The notes below the pieces were generated by a model. The model saw only the letters and a program-made list of their open reading frames with translations. It was not told the DNA's origin and did not search any database. Shown piece after piece: positions 8,882 through 16,149 of a stretch of DNA of 64,000 nucleotides. Origin of the DNA: Ideonella sp. (GTDB lineage: Bacteria; Pseudomonadota; Gammaproteobacteria; Burkholderiales; Burkholderiaceae_C); the NCBI GenBank assembly GCA_015075545.1, contig JABTUC010000001.1, forward strand, positions 558,001 through 622,000. The letters are read 5' to 3'. The position numbers and the translations under genes are program-made. The stretch's first letter is position 1, and the number at the start of each line of letters is the position of its first letter.

Positions 8882-9673
8882 TCAGGCCAACTGCGCGGCC
8901 GCCAGCAAGGTGCGCGTGTACTCGTGCTGCGGCCGCTGGAACACCTCGCGCGTCGGCCCGCGCTCGACCACCACGCCGTGCTGCAGCACCAGCACCTCGT
9001 CGCACACCAGGTCGACCACCGCGAGGTCGTGGCTGATGAAGAGGTAGGTCACGCGCCAGCGGTCCTGCAGGTCCTGCATCAGGTTGAGCACCTGCGCCTG
9101 CACCGAGACGTCGAGCGCGCTCACTGGCTCGTCGGCCACGATCAGCTGCGGCCGCGTGATCAGCGCGCGCGCGATCGCGATGCGCTGGCGCTGGCCGCCG
9201 GAGAACTCGTGCGGGTACTTGTCGAGGTCGCTCGCGCGCAGCCCCACCGCGTCGAGCGCCTCGGCGGCGCGCTCGCGCTGCTCGGGCGCAGCCGCGCCGT
9301 GCAGCACCGCCAGCGGCTCGGCCACCGTCTGCGCCACCGTGCGGCGCGGATCGAGCGAACCGTAGGGATCCTGGAACACCATCTGGAAGCCGCTGCGCGC
9401 GCGGCGCAGCGTCGGCGCATCGAGGCTTGCGAGGTCCTGGCCGCCGAAGCGCACGGCGCCCGCGTCGGGTTGCTCCAGCGCCATCACCAGCCGCGCCAGC
9501 GTGCTCTTGCCCGAGCCCGACTCGCCCACCACGCCGAGGCTGCGGCCGGCACGCAGCGTGAAGCTCACGTCCTCGAGCGCACGCACCAGCGGCGCGGGGC
9601 GGAACACGGTCTCGCGCGGCAGACGGTAGCGGCGGCTGACGCGATCGGCCTGCACCAGCGGTGTTTCAGGCAT
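8882..9673 (-). CDS. Peptide ABC transporter ATP-binding protein, DppF/OppF type (short form)
   Basis: 263 residues. Walker A GESGSGKST (50-58), signature FSGGQRQR (157-164) and Walker B LIVADEP (177-183) are intact. It ends just after EYTRTLLAAAQLA and lacks the roughly 50-60 residue oligopeptide/dipeptide C-terminal extension usual in DppF, so it is shorter than most relatives. It overlaps the stop of the DppD-type gene by 8 nt, which implies translational coupling. It should pair with that ATPase to drive the permeases at 13870-15947. Confidence 0.88.
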   Translation of the reverse strand: MPETPLVQADRVSRRYRLPRETVFRPAPLVRALEDVSFTLRAGRSLGVVGESGSGKSTLARLVMALEQPDAGAVRFGGQDLASLDAPTLRRARSGFQMVFQDPYGSLDPRRTVAQTVAEPLAVLHGAAAPEQRERAAEALDAVGLRASDLDKYPHEFSGGQRQRIAIARALITRPQLIVADEPVSALDVSVQAQVLNLMQDLQDRWRVTYLFISHDLAVVDLVCDEVLVLQHGVVVERGPTREVFQRPQHEYTRTLLAAAQLA

Positions 9674-10661
9674 GCACCGCCTCGCTCGCGCTCTCGTGCG
9701 CGCCGTACATGTGGATGCAGCGCGCCACGTGCCCGGAGGCCACCGGCAGCGCCGGTGGCAGCGCCGCGCGGCACGCGTCGTCGGCGCGCTCGCAGCGCTC
9801 GGCGAACGGGCAGCCCACGGGCAGGTCGGCCAGCTCGGGCACGCGGCCGGGAATCGTCGGCAGCCGCGTGCCGCGTGCCAGCCCCAGGCGCGGCCGCGAC
9901 GCGAACAGCGCGCGTGTGTACGGGTGCGCCAGCCGCTCGAACACGCTCGCGGTGGGGCCGCTCTCGGCGACGATGCCGCCGTACATCACCATCAGCCGCC
10001 GCACGCTGCGCGCCATCAGCGCGAGGTTGTGGCTGATGAACAGCAGCCCCATGCCGCGCTCGGCCACCAGCTCGGCGATCAGATCGAGCACCTCGCGCTG
10101 CACGGTGACGTCGAGCGCAGTGGTCGGCTCGTCGGCGATCAGCAGGTCGGGCCCGCAGGCCAGCGCGATCGCGATCACCACGCGCTGGCGCTGCCCGCCC
10201 GAGAGCTGGTGCGGGTACGCATCGAGCCGGCGCGCCGCCTGGGGCACACGCACGCGCTCGAGCAACTGCAGCGCGCGCGTGCGCGCCTCGCGCGGGTTCA
10301 ACCCCAGGTGCCCGCGCAGCGGCTCGGCGATCTGGCGGCCCACCGTGTGCAATGGGTTGAGCGCGGTCATCGGCTCCTGGAACACCATGCCCAGGCGCCG
10401 CCCGCGCAACCGGCACAGCTCGGCCTCGCGCAGGCCGACCAGCTCGCGCTCGTCGAGCCGGATCGAGCCGGCGACGCGCGCGCCCTCGGGCAGCAGCCCC
10501 ATCAGCGCGAGCGCGGTGATCGACTTGCCGCAGCCCGACTCGCCGATCAGCCCGACGGTGTCGCCACGGTCGATGGCGAACGACACGCCGCGCAGCGCGT
10601 CGGCCGGGCCGCGCGAGGTATGGAGGGTGACGCGCAGGTCGGCGACTTCGAGCAGCGGCAT
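9666..10661 (-). CDS. Peptide ABC transporter ATP-binding protein, DppD/OppD type
   Basis: About 331 residues from the ATG at 10661 (MPLLEVADLRV); an in-frame ATG at 10715 would add 18 unlikely residues. Walker A GESGCGKS, signature LSGGQRQR, Walker B LLIADEPTTALDV and the switch ISHNLALMA are present. The C-terminal extension has the cysteine cluster GCPFAERC...C...C, as in DppD-type proteins. It overlaps the next ATPase gene. Upstream the expected permease genes are not adjacent: a plus-strand cassette at 10755-13080 separates it from dsbA and the permeases. Confidence 0.88.
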   Translation of the reverse strand: MPLLEVADLRVTLHTSRGPADALRGVSFAIDRGDTVGLIGESGCGKSITALALMGLLPEGARVAGSIRLDERELVGLREAELCRLRGRRLGMVFQEPMTALNPLHTVGRQIAEPLRGHLGLNPREARTRALQLLERVRVPQAARRLDAYPHQLSGGQRQRVVIAIALACGPDLLIADEPTTALDVTVQREVLDLIAELVAERGMGLLFISHNLALMARSVRRLMVMYGGIVAESGPTASVFERLAHPYTRALFASRPRLGLARGTRLPTIPGRVPELADLPVGCPFAERCERADDACRAALPPALPVASGHVARCIHMYGAHESASEAVHA

Positions 10662-10754
10662 CGGTGCAGGCGGTGTGACGACACGACACGATAAACGATC
10701 GGCCGCGTTGCCCATGAAGGGCGCCCGCTATGATCCGCGCCCACGAGGAGTGAC

Positions 10755-11148
10755 ATGGCCATCCGCAAGAGCAGCGCTAAGCCCAAGGCGCAGACCGGCG
10801 CCTTCGTGCATGCCGATGCCAACGAAGCGCTGGTCGATCGGCCCGAGGTCGTCAAGGGCATGGCGCGCGCAACTGGCCGCTGCACCGTCGTGGCGCCGAT
10901 TCCCACGCTCTGCCTGCCGGCGCCCAAACAACCATCGTGCTCCAGGTCTGCCAAGCGTTCTTTCCGAGCACCGCGGCGAGGGACGGTTTGAAGCGCGGTT
11001 TGAAGGCCGAGTTCGACGACGGCGGGTCGGCGCAGCTGGCCGCAACAGCAGCGCGCGGGTTAGCTACGGCTCGCACGAGCAGATCGAGGTGAAGGTGATC
11101 GACGATCGCGGTAACGAGCTGCTGATGGTGAAGGAGCTGAAGCCGTGA
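10755..11148 (+). pseudogene. Remnant of a type III-like DNA methyltransferase (mod) gene, internally deleted
   Basis: Two pieces of coding sequence sit in 394 nt. The first, from ATG 10755, reads MAIRKSSAKPKAQTGAFVHA and stays open to a TGA at 10991. The second, in other frames, reads DGLKRGLKAEFDD (about 10981-11020) and then EQIEVKVIDDRGNELLMVKE (about 11077-11140), ending at 11148. I recognise the LKAE..D and KVI..GNE endings as the extreme C-terminus of type III Mod-like adenine methyltransferases, and the GAFVHAD start is like their N-terminus. None of the catalytic centre (DPPY, FxGxG) is left, so the gene is dead. Its stop overlaps the AAA start (GTGA). The family call is from memory and moderately sure. 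Confidence 0.5.
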
Positions 11149-12335
11149 GTCAGGTCTTGCGATTCACCCACTTGCGCTTGCGCAACTGGCGCAATTTCAC
11201 GCATGTGGACATACCGCTGGCCAAACGCATGTTCGTCGTCGGGCCGAACGCGGTGGGCAAGTCCAATCTGCTCGACGTGTTCCGCTTCCTACGGCACTTG
11301 ACCTTGGAGGGTGGTGGATTGGCGCAGGCCGTCAAGGCGCGCCGCGGCTTATCGCGCCTGCGCTCGCTACATCACAAGGGAGCGAATTCCGATGTCGAGA
11401 TCGAGGTTCGCGCCATGGACGCGGACGGCGGCCGCTGGCGTTATCTGCTGGCCTTCAACCGCCTCGGTCGTGGCGGCCGGGACGAGACCCCTGTCGTCAA
11501 GCGCGAGGAGGTTTGGTTCCAAGCCAGCAGTGCGCAACAGGAGATCAGCCAGCTGCGACGACCCGACTCCGAGGACAAGGCCGACGAGCTGCAGCTCACG
11601 CAGACGGCGATGCAGCAGGTGGCAAAGACCAAGAACTTTCGCGATCTCAAGGAGTTCTTGTCGAGCGTCACCTACTTGCACCTGGTTCCTCAGCTCATCC
11701 GCGAGGAACAGCTCCCGCCCGAAGACGCAATCGGCGGCGATCTGTTCGGAAGAGATCTGCTGTTCAGAATCCGCGCGACGCCACAGCGCACGCGCAACGC
11801 ACGGCTGGGGCGCATCAAGGACGCGTTGAAGATCGCCGTGCCTAATCTGGACGATCTCCAGCTCGTGGATGACTCGCAAACCACCCGACCTCATCTGCAA
11901 GCCGCTTTCCGTCACTGGCGCGGCCCGGCGGCCAAACAGGATGAGCGCGAGTTTTCCGACGGCACTCTGCGCCTGATTGGCTTGTTGTGGGCGATGCAGG
12001 AGCCGGCCGGACCGCTGCTGCTCGAAGAGCCCGAGCTGTCGCTGCACTCGGGCATCGTGCGTCACCTGGCGGCATTCATCGCCCGCGCGCAGCGAGGGCC
12101 GAAAGGCAGACAGGCGTTCGTGTCCACTCATCATGATCTGCTGATGTCGGACCCCGGCATCGGGGCCGACGAAGTGCTGCTGATCCGTCCGGCACGAGAG
12201 GGCTCCGAGGCTGTACTCGGCGCCGCTCGGCCCGACATCCGGGAGGCGTTGCAGCATGGACTGTCGCCTGCGGATGTAGTGATGCCGTTGACGGCGATGG
12301 ACCAGATCGATCTGTTCGCCGAGCTGAAGGTCTGA
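11145..12335 (+). CDS. AAA family ATPase (OLD/RecF-like, AAA_21 type), likely defence component
   Basis: 396 residues starting at a GTG that overlaps the preceding stop. Walker A GPNAVGKSN is at 33-41, an ABC-like signature FSDGTLRL at 270-277, Walker B LLLEEPELSLH at 291-301 and a STHHDLLMS switch at 327-335. This order is that of RecF/OLD-type ATPases with a lid inserted between the Walker motifs. G+C is visibly lower than the flanks (33 of 60 on the line from 11641 against about 40-45 on lines near 9-9.5 kb). It is followed after 1 nt by a DUF4276 gene. In known defence systems such ATPases sense infection and control a TOPRIM nuclease partner; that role is inferred here. Confidence 0.85.
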   Translation: MSQVLRFTHLRLRNWRNFTHVDIPLAKRMFVVGPNAVGKSNLLDVFRFLRHLTLEGGGLAQAVKARRGLSRLRSLHHKGANSDVEIEVRAMDADGGRWRYLLAFNRLGRGGRDETPVVKREEVWFQASSAQQEISQLRRPDSEDKADELQLTQTAMQQVAKTKNFRDLKEFLSSVTYLHLVPQLIREEQLPPEDAIGGDLFGRDLLFRIRATPQRTRNARLGRIKDALKIAVPNLDDLQLVDDSQTTRPHLQAAFRHWRGPAAKQDEREFSDGTLRLIGLLWAMQEPAGPLLLEEPELSLHSGIVRHLAAFIARAQRGPKGRQAFVSTHHDLLMSDPGIGADEVLLIRPAREGSEAVLGAARPDIREALQHGLSPADVVMPLTAMDQIDLFAELKV

Positions 12336-12336
12336 A

Positions 12337-12906
12337 GTGATTCCTGCGCTCGTGGAGGGCTACCTCGAAGAGCGGCTGATCGGCGCGTTGTGGCGTCAAC
12401 TCGGCAGGCACGAAGAGCCGCTGGTGGTGCGCAATGCGGGTGGCAGCCCCTTCTGGGCGCATGCACGCCGCTACAACGAAGCGGGGCGGCACCGGATTGT
12501 GCTCGGACTCGCCGATCTCGAGCAGGAGGTCTGTGCGCCGGCGGCGATCGACAAGCTCGGCAAACCGCTGAGCGCGGGCTTCAAGCTGAGGCTTGCGGTG
12601 CGAATGATCGAAAGCTGGATCATGGCCGACAGGGAGGCCTTCGCCGCGCAGTTCGGCCTGCGCGTGGCCGACGTGCCGTTGCAGCCTGATCTACTCCCGC
12701 ATCCCAAGCGCACGGTCGTGGAATTGGCCAGACGCAGCCGGAAGAAGTTGGTACGCGACGCGATGATTCCCGCCGGTGTCGGCCTCGTAGGTGCCGAGTA
12801 CACAGCGTTTATGGCCCGATTCGTCGAGTCGCGATGGCGTCTGAGGCATGCGCGCACTCGCAGCCCGAGCCTCGAGCGAGCCTGTCTGCGCTGGTCGGGA
12901 GCCTAA
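12337..12906 (+). CDS. DUF4276 family protein (TOPRIM-like partner of the AAA ATPase)
   Basis: 189 residues from a GTG 1 nt after the ATPase stop. The family pattern is clear: VEGYLEERL near the start, GLADLEQEVCAP (about 57-68), RLAVRMIESWIMADREAF (about 87-104), PHPKRTVVELARRSRKK, and a C-terminal RWRLRHARTRSPSLERACL. The early Glu of VEG..EE and the Asp of GLADLE are where a TOPRIM nuclease would place its metal ligands, but the second acid is Glu rather than the usual Asp of DxD. It is probably the effector that works with the ATPase. The domain relation to TOPRIM is my inference; the DUF4276 call is firmer. Confidence 0.8.
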   Translation: MIPALVEGYLEERLIGALWRQLGRHEEPLVVRNAGGSPFWAHARRYNEAGRHRIVLGLADLEQEVCAPAAIDKLGKPLSAGFKLRLAVRMIESWIMADREAFAAQFGLRVADVPLQPDLLPHPKRTVVELARRSRKKLVRDAMIPAGVGLVGAEYTAFMARFVESRWRLRHARTRSPSLERACLRWSGA

Positions 12907-12910
12907 GGAC

Positions 12911-13079
12911 ATGCTCGACTTCCAGGTCAATAGCCGATGCTCAACTCGCCATACGAGGAACCGAAGCGGCACTGTTGCATCCACGAGGACAAACCCGTCG
13001 AGCTGATCGAAGGGCATCGCTTGCCGATCTGCATCTGGTGCCCGCCCCGCCAGGGCGATGCTCGACGAGGCCCCGGCAA
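12911..13079 (+). pseudogene. 5' remnant of a type III-like restriction (Res/helicase) gene
   Basis: ATG at 12911, 4 nt after the DUF4276 stop, reads MLDFQVNS. After a small frame-changing interruption the second piece (from 12937) reads LNSPYEEPKRHCCIHEDKP and VELIEGHRLPICIWCPP. The NSPYEEP..H......EGRRP pattern is, from memory, the N-terminus of the BPTD_3080-type restriction endonuclease subunits (SF2 helicase plus nuclease). The reading becomes antisense to the downstream dsbA-like gene by about 13080, so everything after the first 50 or so codons is gone. It matches the mod remnant on the other side of the AAA-DUF4276 pair. Confidence 0.5.
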
Positions 13080-13727
13080 TCAGCCTTCATCCTGCTGCGC
13101 GATCTGCCGCAGCGCCTGCTCGAACACCTCGGGCGGCTGGCCGCCCGAGATCAGGTGGCGCTCGTCGATCACGATGCCGGGCACCGAGTGGATGCCGGCC
13201 TGCTGCCAGCGGCGCTCCGCGGCGCGCACCTCGTCGGCGTAGCGGCCGCTTTGCAGCACCTCGCGCGCGGCGTCGGCGTCGAGCCCGGCTTCGCCGGCGA
13301 TCTGCACCAGCTCCTCGTGCGCGCTGACGTTGCGACCGTCGCCGTGGTAGGCCTTCAGCAGCGCGTGCTTCAGCTCGCGCTGCTTGCCGCTCGACCCCGC
13401 CCAGTGCAGCAGCCGGTGCGCGTCGAAGGTATTCCACACGCGCGCGCGCTGCCCGAAGGCGAAGCCCACCTCGGCGCCGCGCTGGCGGATCGCGGCCTGG
13501 TTGTGCGCGATCTGCTCGGGCCCGATGCCGTACTTGGCCGACAGGTATTGCACCGTGTCGGCGCCCTCGGCCGGCATCGACGGATTGAGCTCGAACGGCT
13601 GGAAGTGCAGTTCGGCGTCGATGCCGTCAGGCCGCGTGCGATCGAGCGCGCGCTCCAGCGAATGCAACCCGATGGCGCACCACGGGCACGCCACGTCGGA
13701 CACGAAATCGATCTTCAACTTCCTCAT
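13080..13727 (-). CDS. DsbA-family oxidoreductase, FrnE type
   Basis: 215 residues from the ATG at 13727, which has AAGGA about 7 nt upstream. A thioredoxin-fold CPWC active site (Cys14, Cys17) follows the first strand in FVSDVACPWCAIG. Other family features are FQPFELNP and VWNTFDAHRLLHWA, and a C-terminal SVPGIVIDERHLISGGQPPEVF with the cis-Pro loop. No signal peptide, so it is cytoplasmic, as for FrnE/2-hydroxychromene-2-carboxylate isomerase relatives. It follows the permease gene in the same direction and abuts the res remnant of the cassette at its 3' end. Confidence 0.88.
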   Translation of the reverse strand: MRKLKIDFVSDVACPWCAIGLHSLERALDRTRPDGIDAELHFQPFELNPSMPAEGADTVQYLSAKYGIGPEQIAHNQAAIRQRGAEVGFAFGQRARVWNTFDAHRLLHWAGSSGKQRELKHALLKAYHGDGRNVSAHEELVQIAGEAGLDADAAREVLQSGRYADEVRAAERRWQQAGIHSVPGIVIDERHLISGGQPPEVFEQALRQIAQQDEG

Positions 13728-13825
13728 CGGGATTCCTTCGCTAGAGCATGGACGCGACATTGCGCATCGCGGCGCTCGAACCCAGCGGACGCCGCGGATC
13801 TGGCTCGGCCAGGCCGCTGGCGGCG

Positions 13826-13839
13826 CCCCCTCGAGGGGG
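13826..13839. repeat. Perfect G+C palindrome between permease and dsbA genes
   Basis: CCCCCTCGAGGGGG is a perfect 14-nt inverted repeat about 30 nt past the dppC-like stop. It is flanked by GGCGGCCGCCAGGCCGC and belongs to the same kind of intergenic palindrome seen at 14763-14988. Confidence 0.6.
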
Positions 13840-13869
13840 AGGCGGCCGCCAGGCCGCTTCGGGGGTGGG

Positions 13870-14733
13870 TCATCTCTTGCGCGCGAGTTTGGGGTCGAGC
13901 AGGTCGCGCAGGCCGTCGCCCATCAGGTTGAGGCCGAGCACCGCCAGCACGATCGTCAGGCCAGGGTACACCGCGAGCATCGGCGCCTGAAACATCTGGG
14001 TCTGCGCCTCGTTGAGCATGCGGCCCCAGCTCGGCATCGGCGGCTGCGTGCCCAGGCCCAGGTAGCTTAGCGCCGCCTCGGCGATGATGGCGGTGGCGAA
14101 CTGGTTGGTGGCCTGCACGATCAGCACGCTGGCGATGTTGGGCACCACGTGGTGCCAGGTGATCTGCCAGCGGTTCTTGCCCGCCGCGCGCGCCGCCAGC
14201 ACGTACTCGCGCGCCCAGATCGCGTTGGCCGCGGCGCGCGTGACGCGCGCGAAGACCGGGATGTTGAAGATGCCGATGGCGACGATGCCGGTCACCAGCC
14301 CCGGGCCGTAGATCGCGCCCAGCAGGATCGCCGACAGCAGCGCCGGAAACGCGAAGGTGAAGTCCGACAGCCGCATCACGCCTTCCTCGACCCAGCCGCG
14401 GCGCGCCGACGCCAGCAGGCCGAGCGCCGCCCCCATCGAGAAGCCGATCAGCACCGCGAACACGCCGACCACGATCGTCGCCTGCGAGCCGACCAGGAGC
14501 TGCGAGGCGACGTCGCGCCCGAGGCTGTCGGTGCCGAACCAGTGCGCGGAGCTCGACCCCTGCAACTTGTGGGGGATGTCGATCTCGGCTGCCGGATACG
14601 GCGACCACACCAGCGACACCGTGGCCGCCAGCAACAACAGCAAGGTGAGCGCGGCACCGATCGCGAAGCTCGGATGGCGCAGCGCACGCGCCACGAACCC
14701 GCTGGGCGCCGCCGCCGGCAGCACCGCGCTCAT
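13870..14733 (-). CDS. Peptide ABC transporter permease, DppC/OppC type
   Basis: 287 residues from the ATG at 14733; upstream in-frame sequence is repeat DNA. The protein has the DppC layout: an N-terminal membrane helix (FAIGAALTLLLLLAATVSLV), the conserved HWFGTDSLGRDVASQLL, then five more membrane segments with the EAA loop EYVLAARAAGKNRWQITWHHVVPN. The C-terminus GLRDLLDPKLARKR is typical. With the DppB-type permease it forms the inner-membrane channel. The gap to the upstream dppB-like gene is 251 nt and filled with palindromic repeats, unusual within such an operon. Confidence 0.9.
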   Translation of the reverse strand: MSAVLPAAAPSGFVARALRHPSFAIGAALTLLLLLAATVSLVWSPYPAAEIDIPHKLQGSSSAHWFGTDSLGRDVASQLLVGSQATIVVGVFAVLIGFSMGAALGLLASARRGWVEEGVMRLSDFTFAFPALLSAILLGAIYGPGLVTGIVAIGIFNIPVFARVTRAAANAIWAREYVLAARAAGKNRWQITWHHVVPNIASVLIVQATNQFATAIIAEAALSYLGLGTQPPMPSWGRMLNEAQTQMFQAPMLAVYPGLTIVLAVLGLNLMGDGLRDLLDPKLARKR

Positions 14734-14762
14734 CGAGCGTTGCCCCGTGCGGTCACCTGACT

Positions 14763-14800
14763 CCCTTGGCGCTGCGCGCCGCCCCCCCGAGGGGGCCGAG
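14763..14800. repeat. Intergenic repeat family A, copy 1
   Basis: Begins CCCTTGGCGCTGCGCGCCG, then C7-GA-G5. It is nearly the same as 14921-14955. The C-run and G-run can pair, so the element is a REP-like hairpin. Confidence 0.7.
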
Positions 14801-14810
14801 TGCCGCGGCT

Positions 14811-14834
14811 CCATGCCCGCCTGCGCGGGCATGG
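14811..14834. repeat. Inverted repeat (10-bp arms) in the dppB-dppC gap
   Basis: CCATGCCCGC and GCGGGCATGG are perfect complements around a 4-nt CTGC loop. Confidence 0.7.
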
Positions 14835-14846
14835 ACGGCACGAGGA

Positions 14847-14867
14847 GGCGTCGCGTCTCGCGACGCC
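14847..14867. repeat. Inverted repeat (9-bp arms) in the dppB-dppC gap
   Basis: GGCGTCGCG and CGCGACGCC are perfect complements around a TCT loop. There is no T-tract, so it is not a factor-independent terminator. Confidence 0.7.
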
Positions 14868-14882
14868 GCGGCCTGCAAGGCC

Positions 14883-14914
14883 GAGCGCCTTCGGGGCGGC
14901 CGCGCGGCGCTCAT
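14883..14914. repeat. Intergenic repeat family B, copy 1
   Basis: A 32-nt element, starting GAGCGCCTTCGGGGCGGCC and ending GCGCTCAT. It is identical to 14957-14988. Its ends (GAGCGCC and GGCGCTC) are inverted repeats. Confidence 0.75.
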
Positions 14915-14920
14915 CTCACC

Positions 14921-14955
14921 CCCTTGGCGCTGCGCGCCGTCCCCCCAAGGGGGAG
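14921..14955. repeat. Intergenic repeat family A, copy 2
   Basis: Begins CCCTTGGCGCTGCGCGCCG and continues with C6-AA-G5; one base differs from copy 1 in the first 20. It sits directly between the two family B copies, so A and B form a tandem composite. Confidence 0.7.
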
Positions 14956-14956
14956 C

Positions 14957-14988
14957 GAGCGCCTTCGGGGCGGCCGCGCGGCGCTCAT
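14957..14988. repeat. Intergenic repeat family B, copy 2, carrying the dppB-like stop codon
   Basis: Identical over 32 nt to 14883-14914. The last bases GCGCTCAT read ATGAGCGC on the minus strand, and the TGA in it (14987-14985) is the stop codon of the dppB-like permease. Confidence 0.75.
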
Positions 14989-15947
14989 GCATCGCTCGGC
15001 TTGAGCCGCGGGTCGACCACCGCGTACAGCACGTCGACGACGAAGTTGACGACGACCACCATCGCCACCAGCAGCAGCACGACGTCGCGCACCACCACGA
15101 GGTCGCGGTTGGCGATGGCCTGGAACACCAGCCGGCCGATGCCCGGCAGCACGAACACCTGCTCGACCACCACGGTGCCGCTGATGAGGAACGCGAACTG
15201 CAGCCCGAGGATCGTCAACACCGGGATCATCGCGTTGCGCAGCACGTGCCGCCACAGCACCGCACGCCGGCTCAGGCCCTTGGCGCGCGCGGTGCGCACG
15301 TAGTCCTCGCGCAGCGTCTCGAGCACCGCCGAGCGCGTCCAGCGCGACAGCACGGCGGCCTGCACCACCGCCAGCGCGATCGCCGGCAGCAGCAAGGCGA
15401 CGAAGCCTTGCCAGAAGCCGCCGCCGTCTTCCTCGCGCCAGCCGGGGAAGCCGCCGGCGTTGACCCATTGCAGCTTCACCGCGAACAGCAGGATCAGCAG
15501 GATCGCGAACCAGAAGCTCGGCACCGCGATGCCGAGCTGGCTCAGCGCCATCACGCCGACGTCGCCCGCCCGGTTCTGGCGCGCCGCCGCGAAGATGCCG
15601 GCGCTGATGCCGATCAGCACCGTGAACGCCATCGCCATCACCGCCAGCGGCAGCGTCACCTGCAATCGATCGCCGATCAGCGTCGCGGTGGGGGTGTCGT
15701 ACGAGACGCTCTGCGCGGTGCGGCCCTGCAGCAGGCCGCCGATCCAGTCGCCGTAGCGCACGAGTGCGGGGCGGTCGAGCCCGAGCTTGGCCTCGAGCGT
15801 GGCGATCGATTCGGGCGTCGCGGTGTCGCCCAGGATCACCTGCGCGACGTTGCCGGGCAGTACGTCGAGCACCGCGAACACCAGCACCGACGCCACCGCC
15901 AGGGTGACGACAAAGGTGGCAAAGCGCTTGAGCAGGAAGACGCTCAC
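14985..15947 (-). CDS. Peptide ABC transporter permease, DppB/OppB type
   Basis: 320 residues from a GTG at 15947 (MSVFLLKRFATFVVTLAV), with GGGGAG upstream; longer in-frame readings are repeat DNA and antisense of the dehydrogenase. The DppB pattern is complete: N-terminal helix, the periplasmic segment ESIATLEAKLGLDRPALVRYGDWI, then five helices with the EAA loop EDYVRTARAKGLSRRAVLWRHVLRNAMIP and GTVVVEQVFVLPGIGRL. It is the first gene of the minus-strand transporter cluster and is divergent from the aldehyde dehydrogenase. Confidence 0.9.
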   Translation of the reverse strand: MSVFLLKRFATFVVTLAVASVLVFAVLDVLPGNVAQVILGDTATPESIATLEAKLGLDRPALVRYGDWIGGLLQGRTAQSVSYDTPTATLIGDRLQVTLPLAVMAMAFTVLIGISAGIFAAARQNRAGDVGVMALSQLGIAVPSFWFAILLILLFAVKLQWVNAGGFPGWREEDGGGFWQGFVALLLPAIALAVVQAAVLSRWTRSAVLETLREDYVRTARAKGLSRRAVLWRHVLRNAMIPVLTILGLQFAFLISGTVVVEQVFVLPGIGRLVFQAIANRDLVVVRDVVLLLVAMVVVVNFVVDVLYAVVDPRLKPSDA

Positions 15948-15977
15948 TGGACTCCCCTGCGCGCTGCGCGCTTCGGG

Positions 15978-16009
15978 ATGAGCGCTTCGGAGCGGCCGTG
16001 CGCGCTCAT
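15978..16009. repeat. Intergenic repeat family B, divergent copy 3
   Basis: Begins ATGAGCGCTTCGGAGCGGCC and ends GCGCTCAT, 32 nt long with inverted ends. It lies in the divergent region between the dppB-like gene and the aldehyde dehydrogenase. Confidence 0.6.
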
Positions 16010-16149
16010 GCCGCGTGCGCGCGGCGGCACTGCGGCCGCTGCAGTGCCAGGGACTCGGATCGGGGCATCGGACTATCATGCCCCAAAGCGAGAGCCGCCC
16101 CATGGATGCCCGCCGGAGCACCATGCCGGCCGCGGCGCGGGAAGTGGCC

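Noticed and set aside
5817-9047. Open frame of over 1000 codons on the plus strand across the amidase, binding protein and PLP lyase genes
   Set aside because: It is antisense to three well-supported genes. Its composition (Arg, His, Val, Gln-rich) is the usual shadow of G+C-rich codon bias.
10755-10991. 78-residue intact small protein
   Set aside because: Only the first 40 residues look like protein, and a second piece in another frame runs to the AAA start, so a broken larger gene explains it better.
12937-13242. 101-codon plus-strand frame as an intact gene
   Set aside because: Only its first 40 or so codons look like coding sequence (res remnant); the rest is antisense to the dsbA-like gene.
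14811-14867. Factor-independent terminators in the dppB-dppC gap
   Set aside because: The hairpins are strong but no T-tract follows on either strand.
14756-14995. CRISPR array in the dppB-dppC gap
   Set aside because: The repeats are palindromic, of two kinds, with uneven spacing and no unique spacers of constant length, and no cas genes are near.
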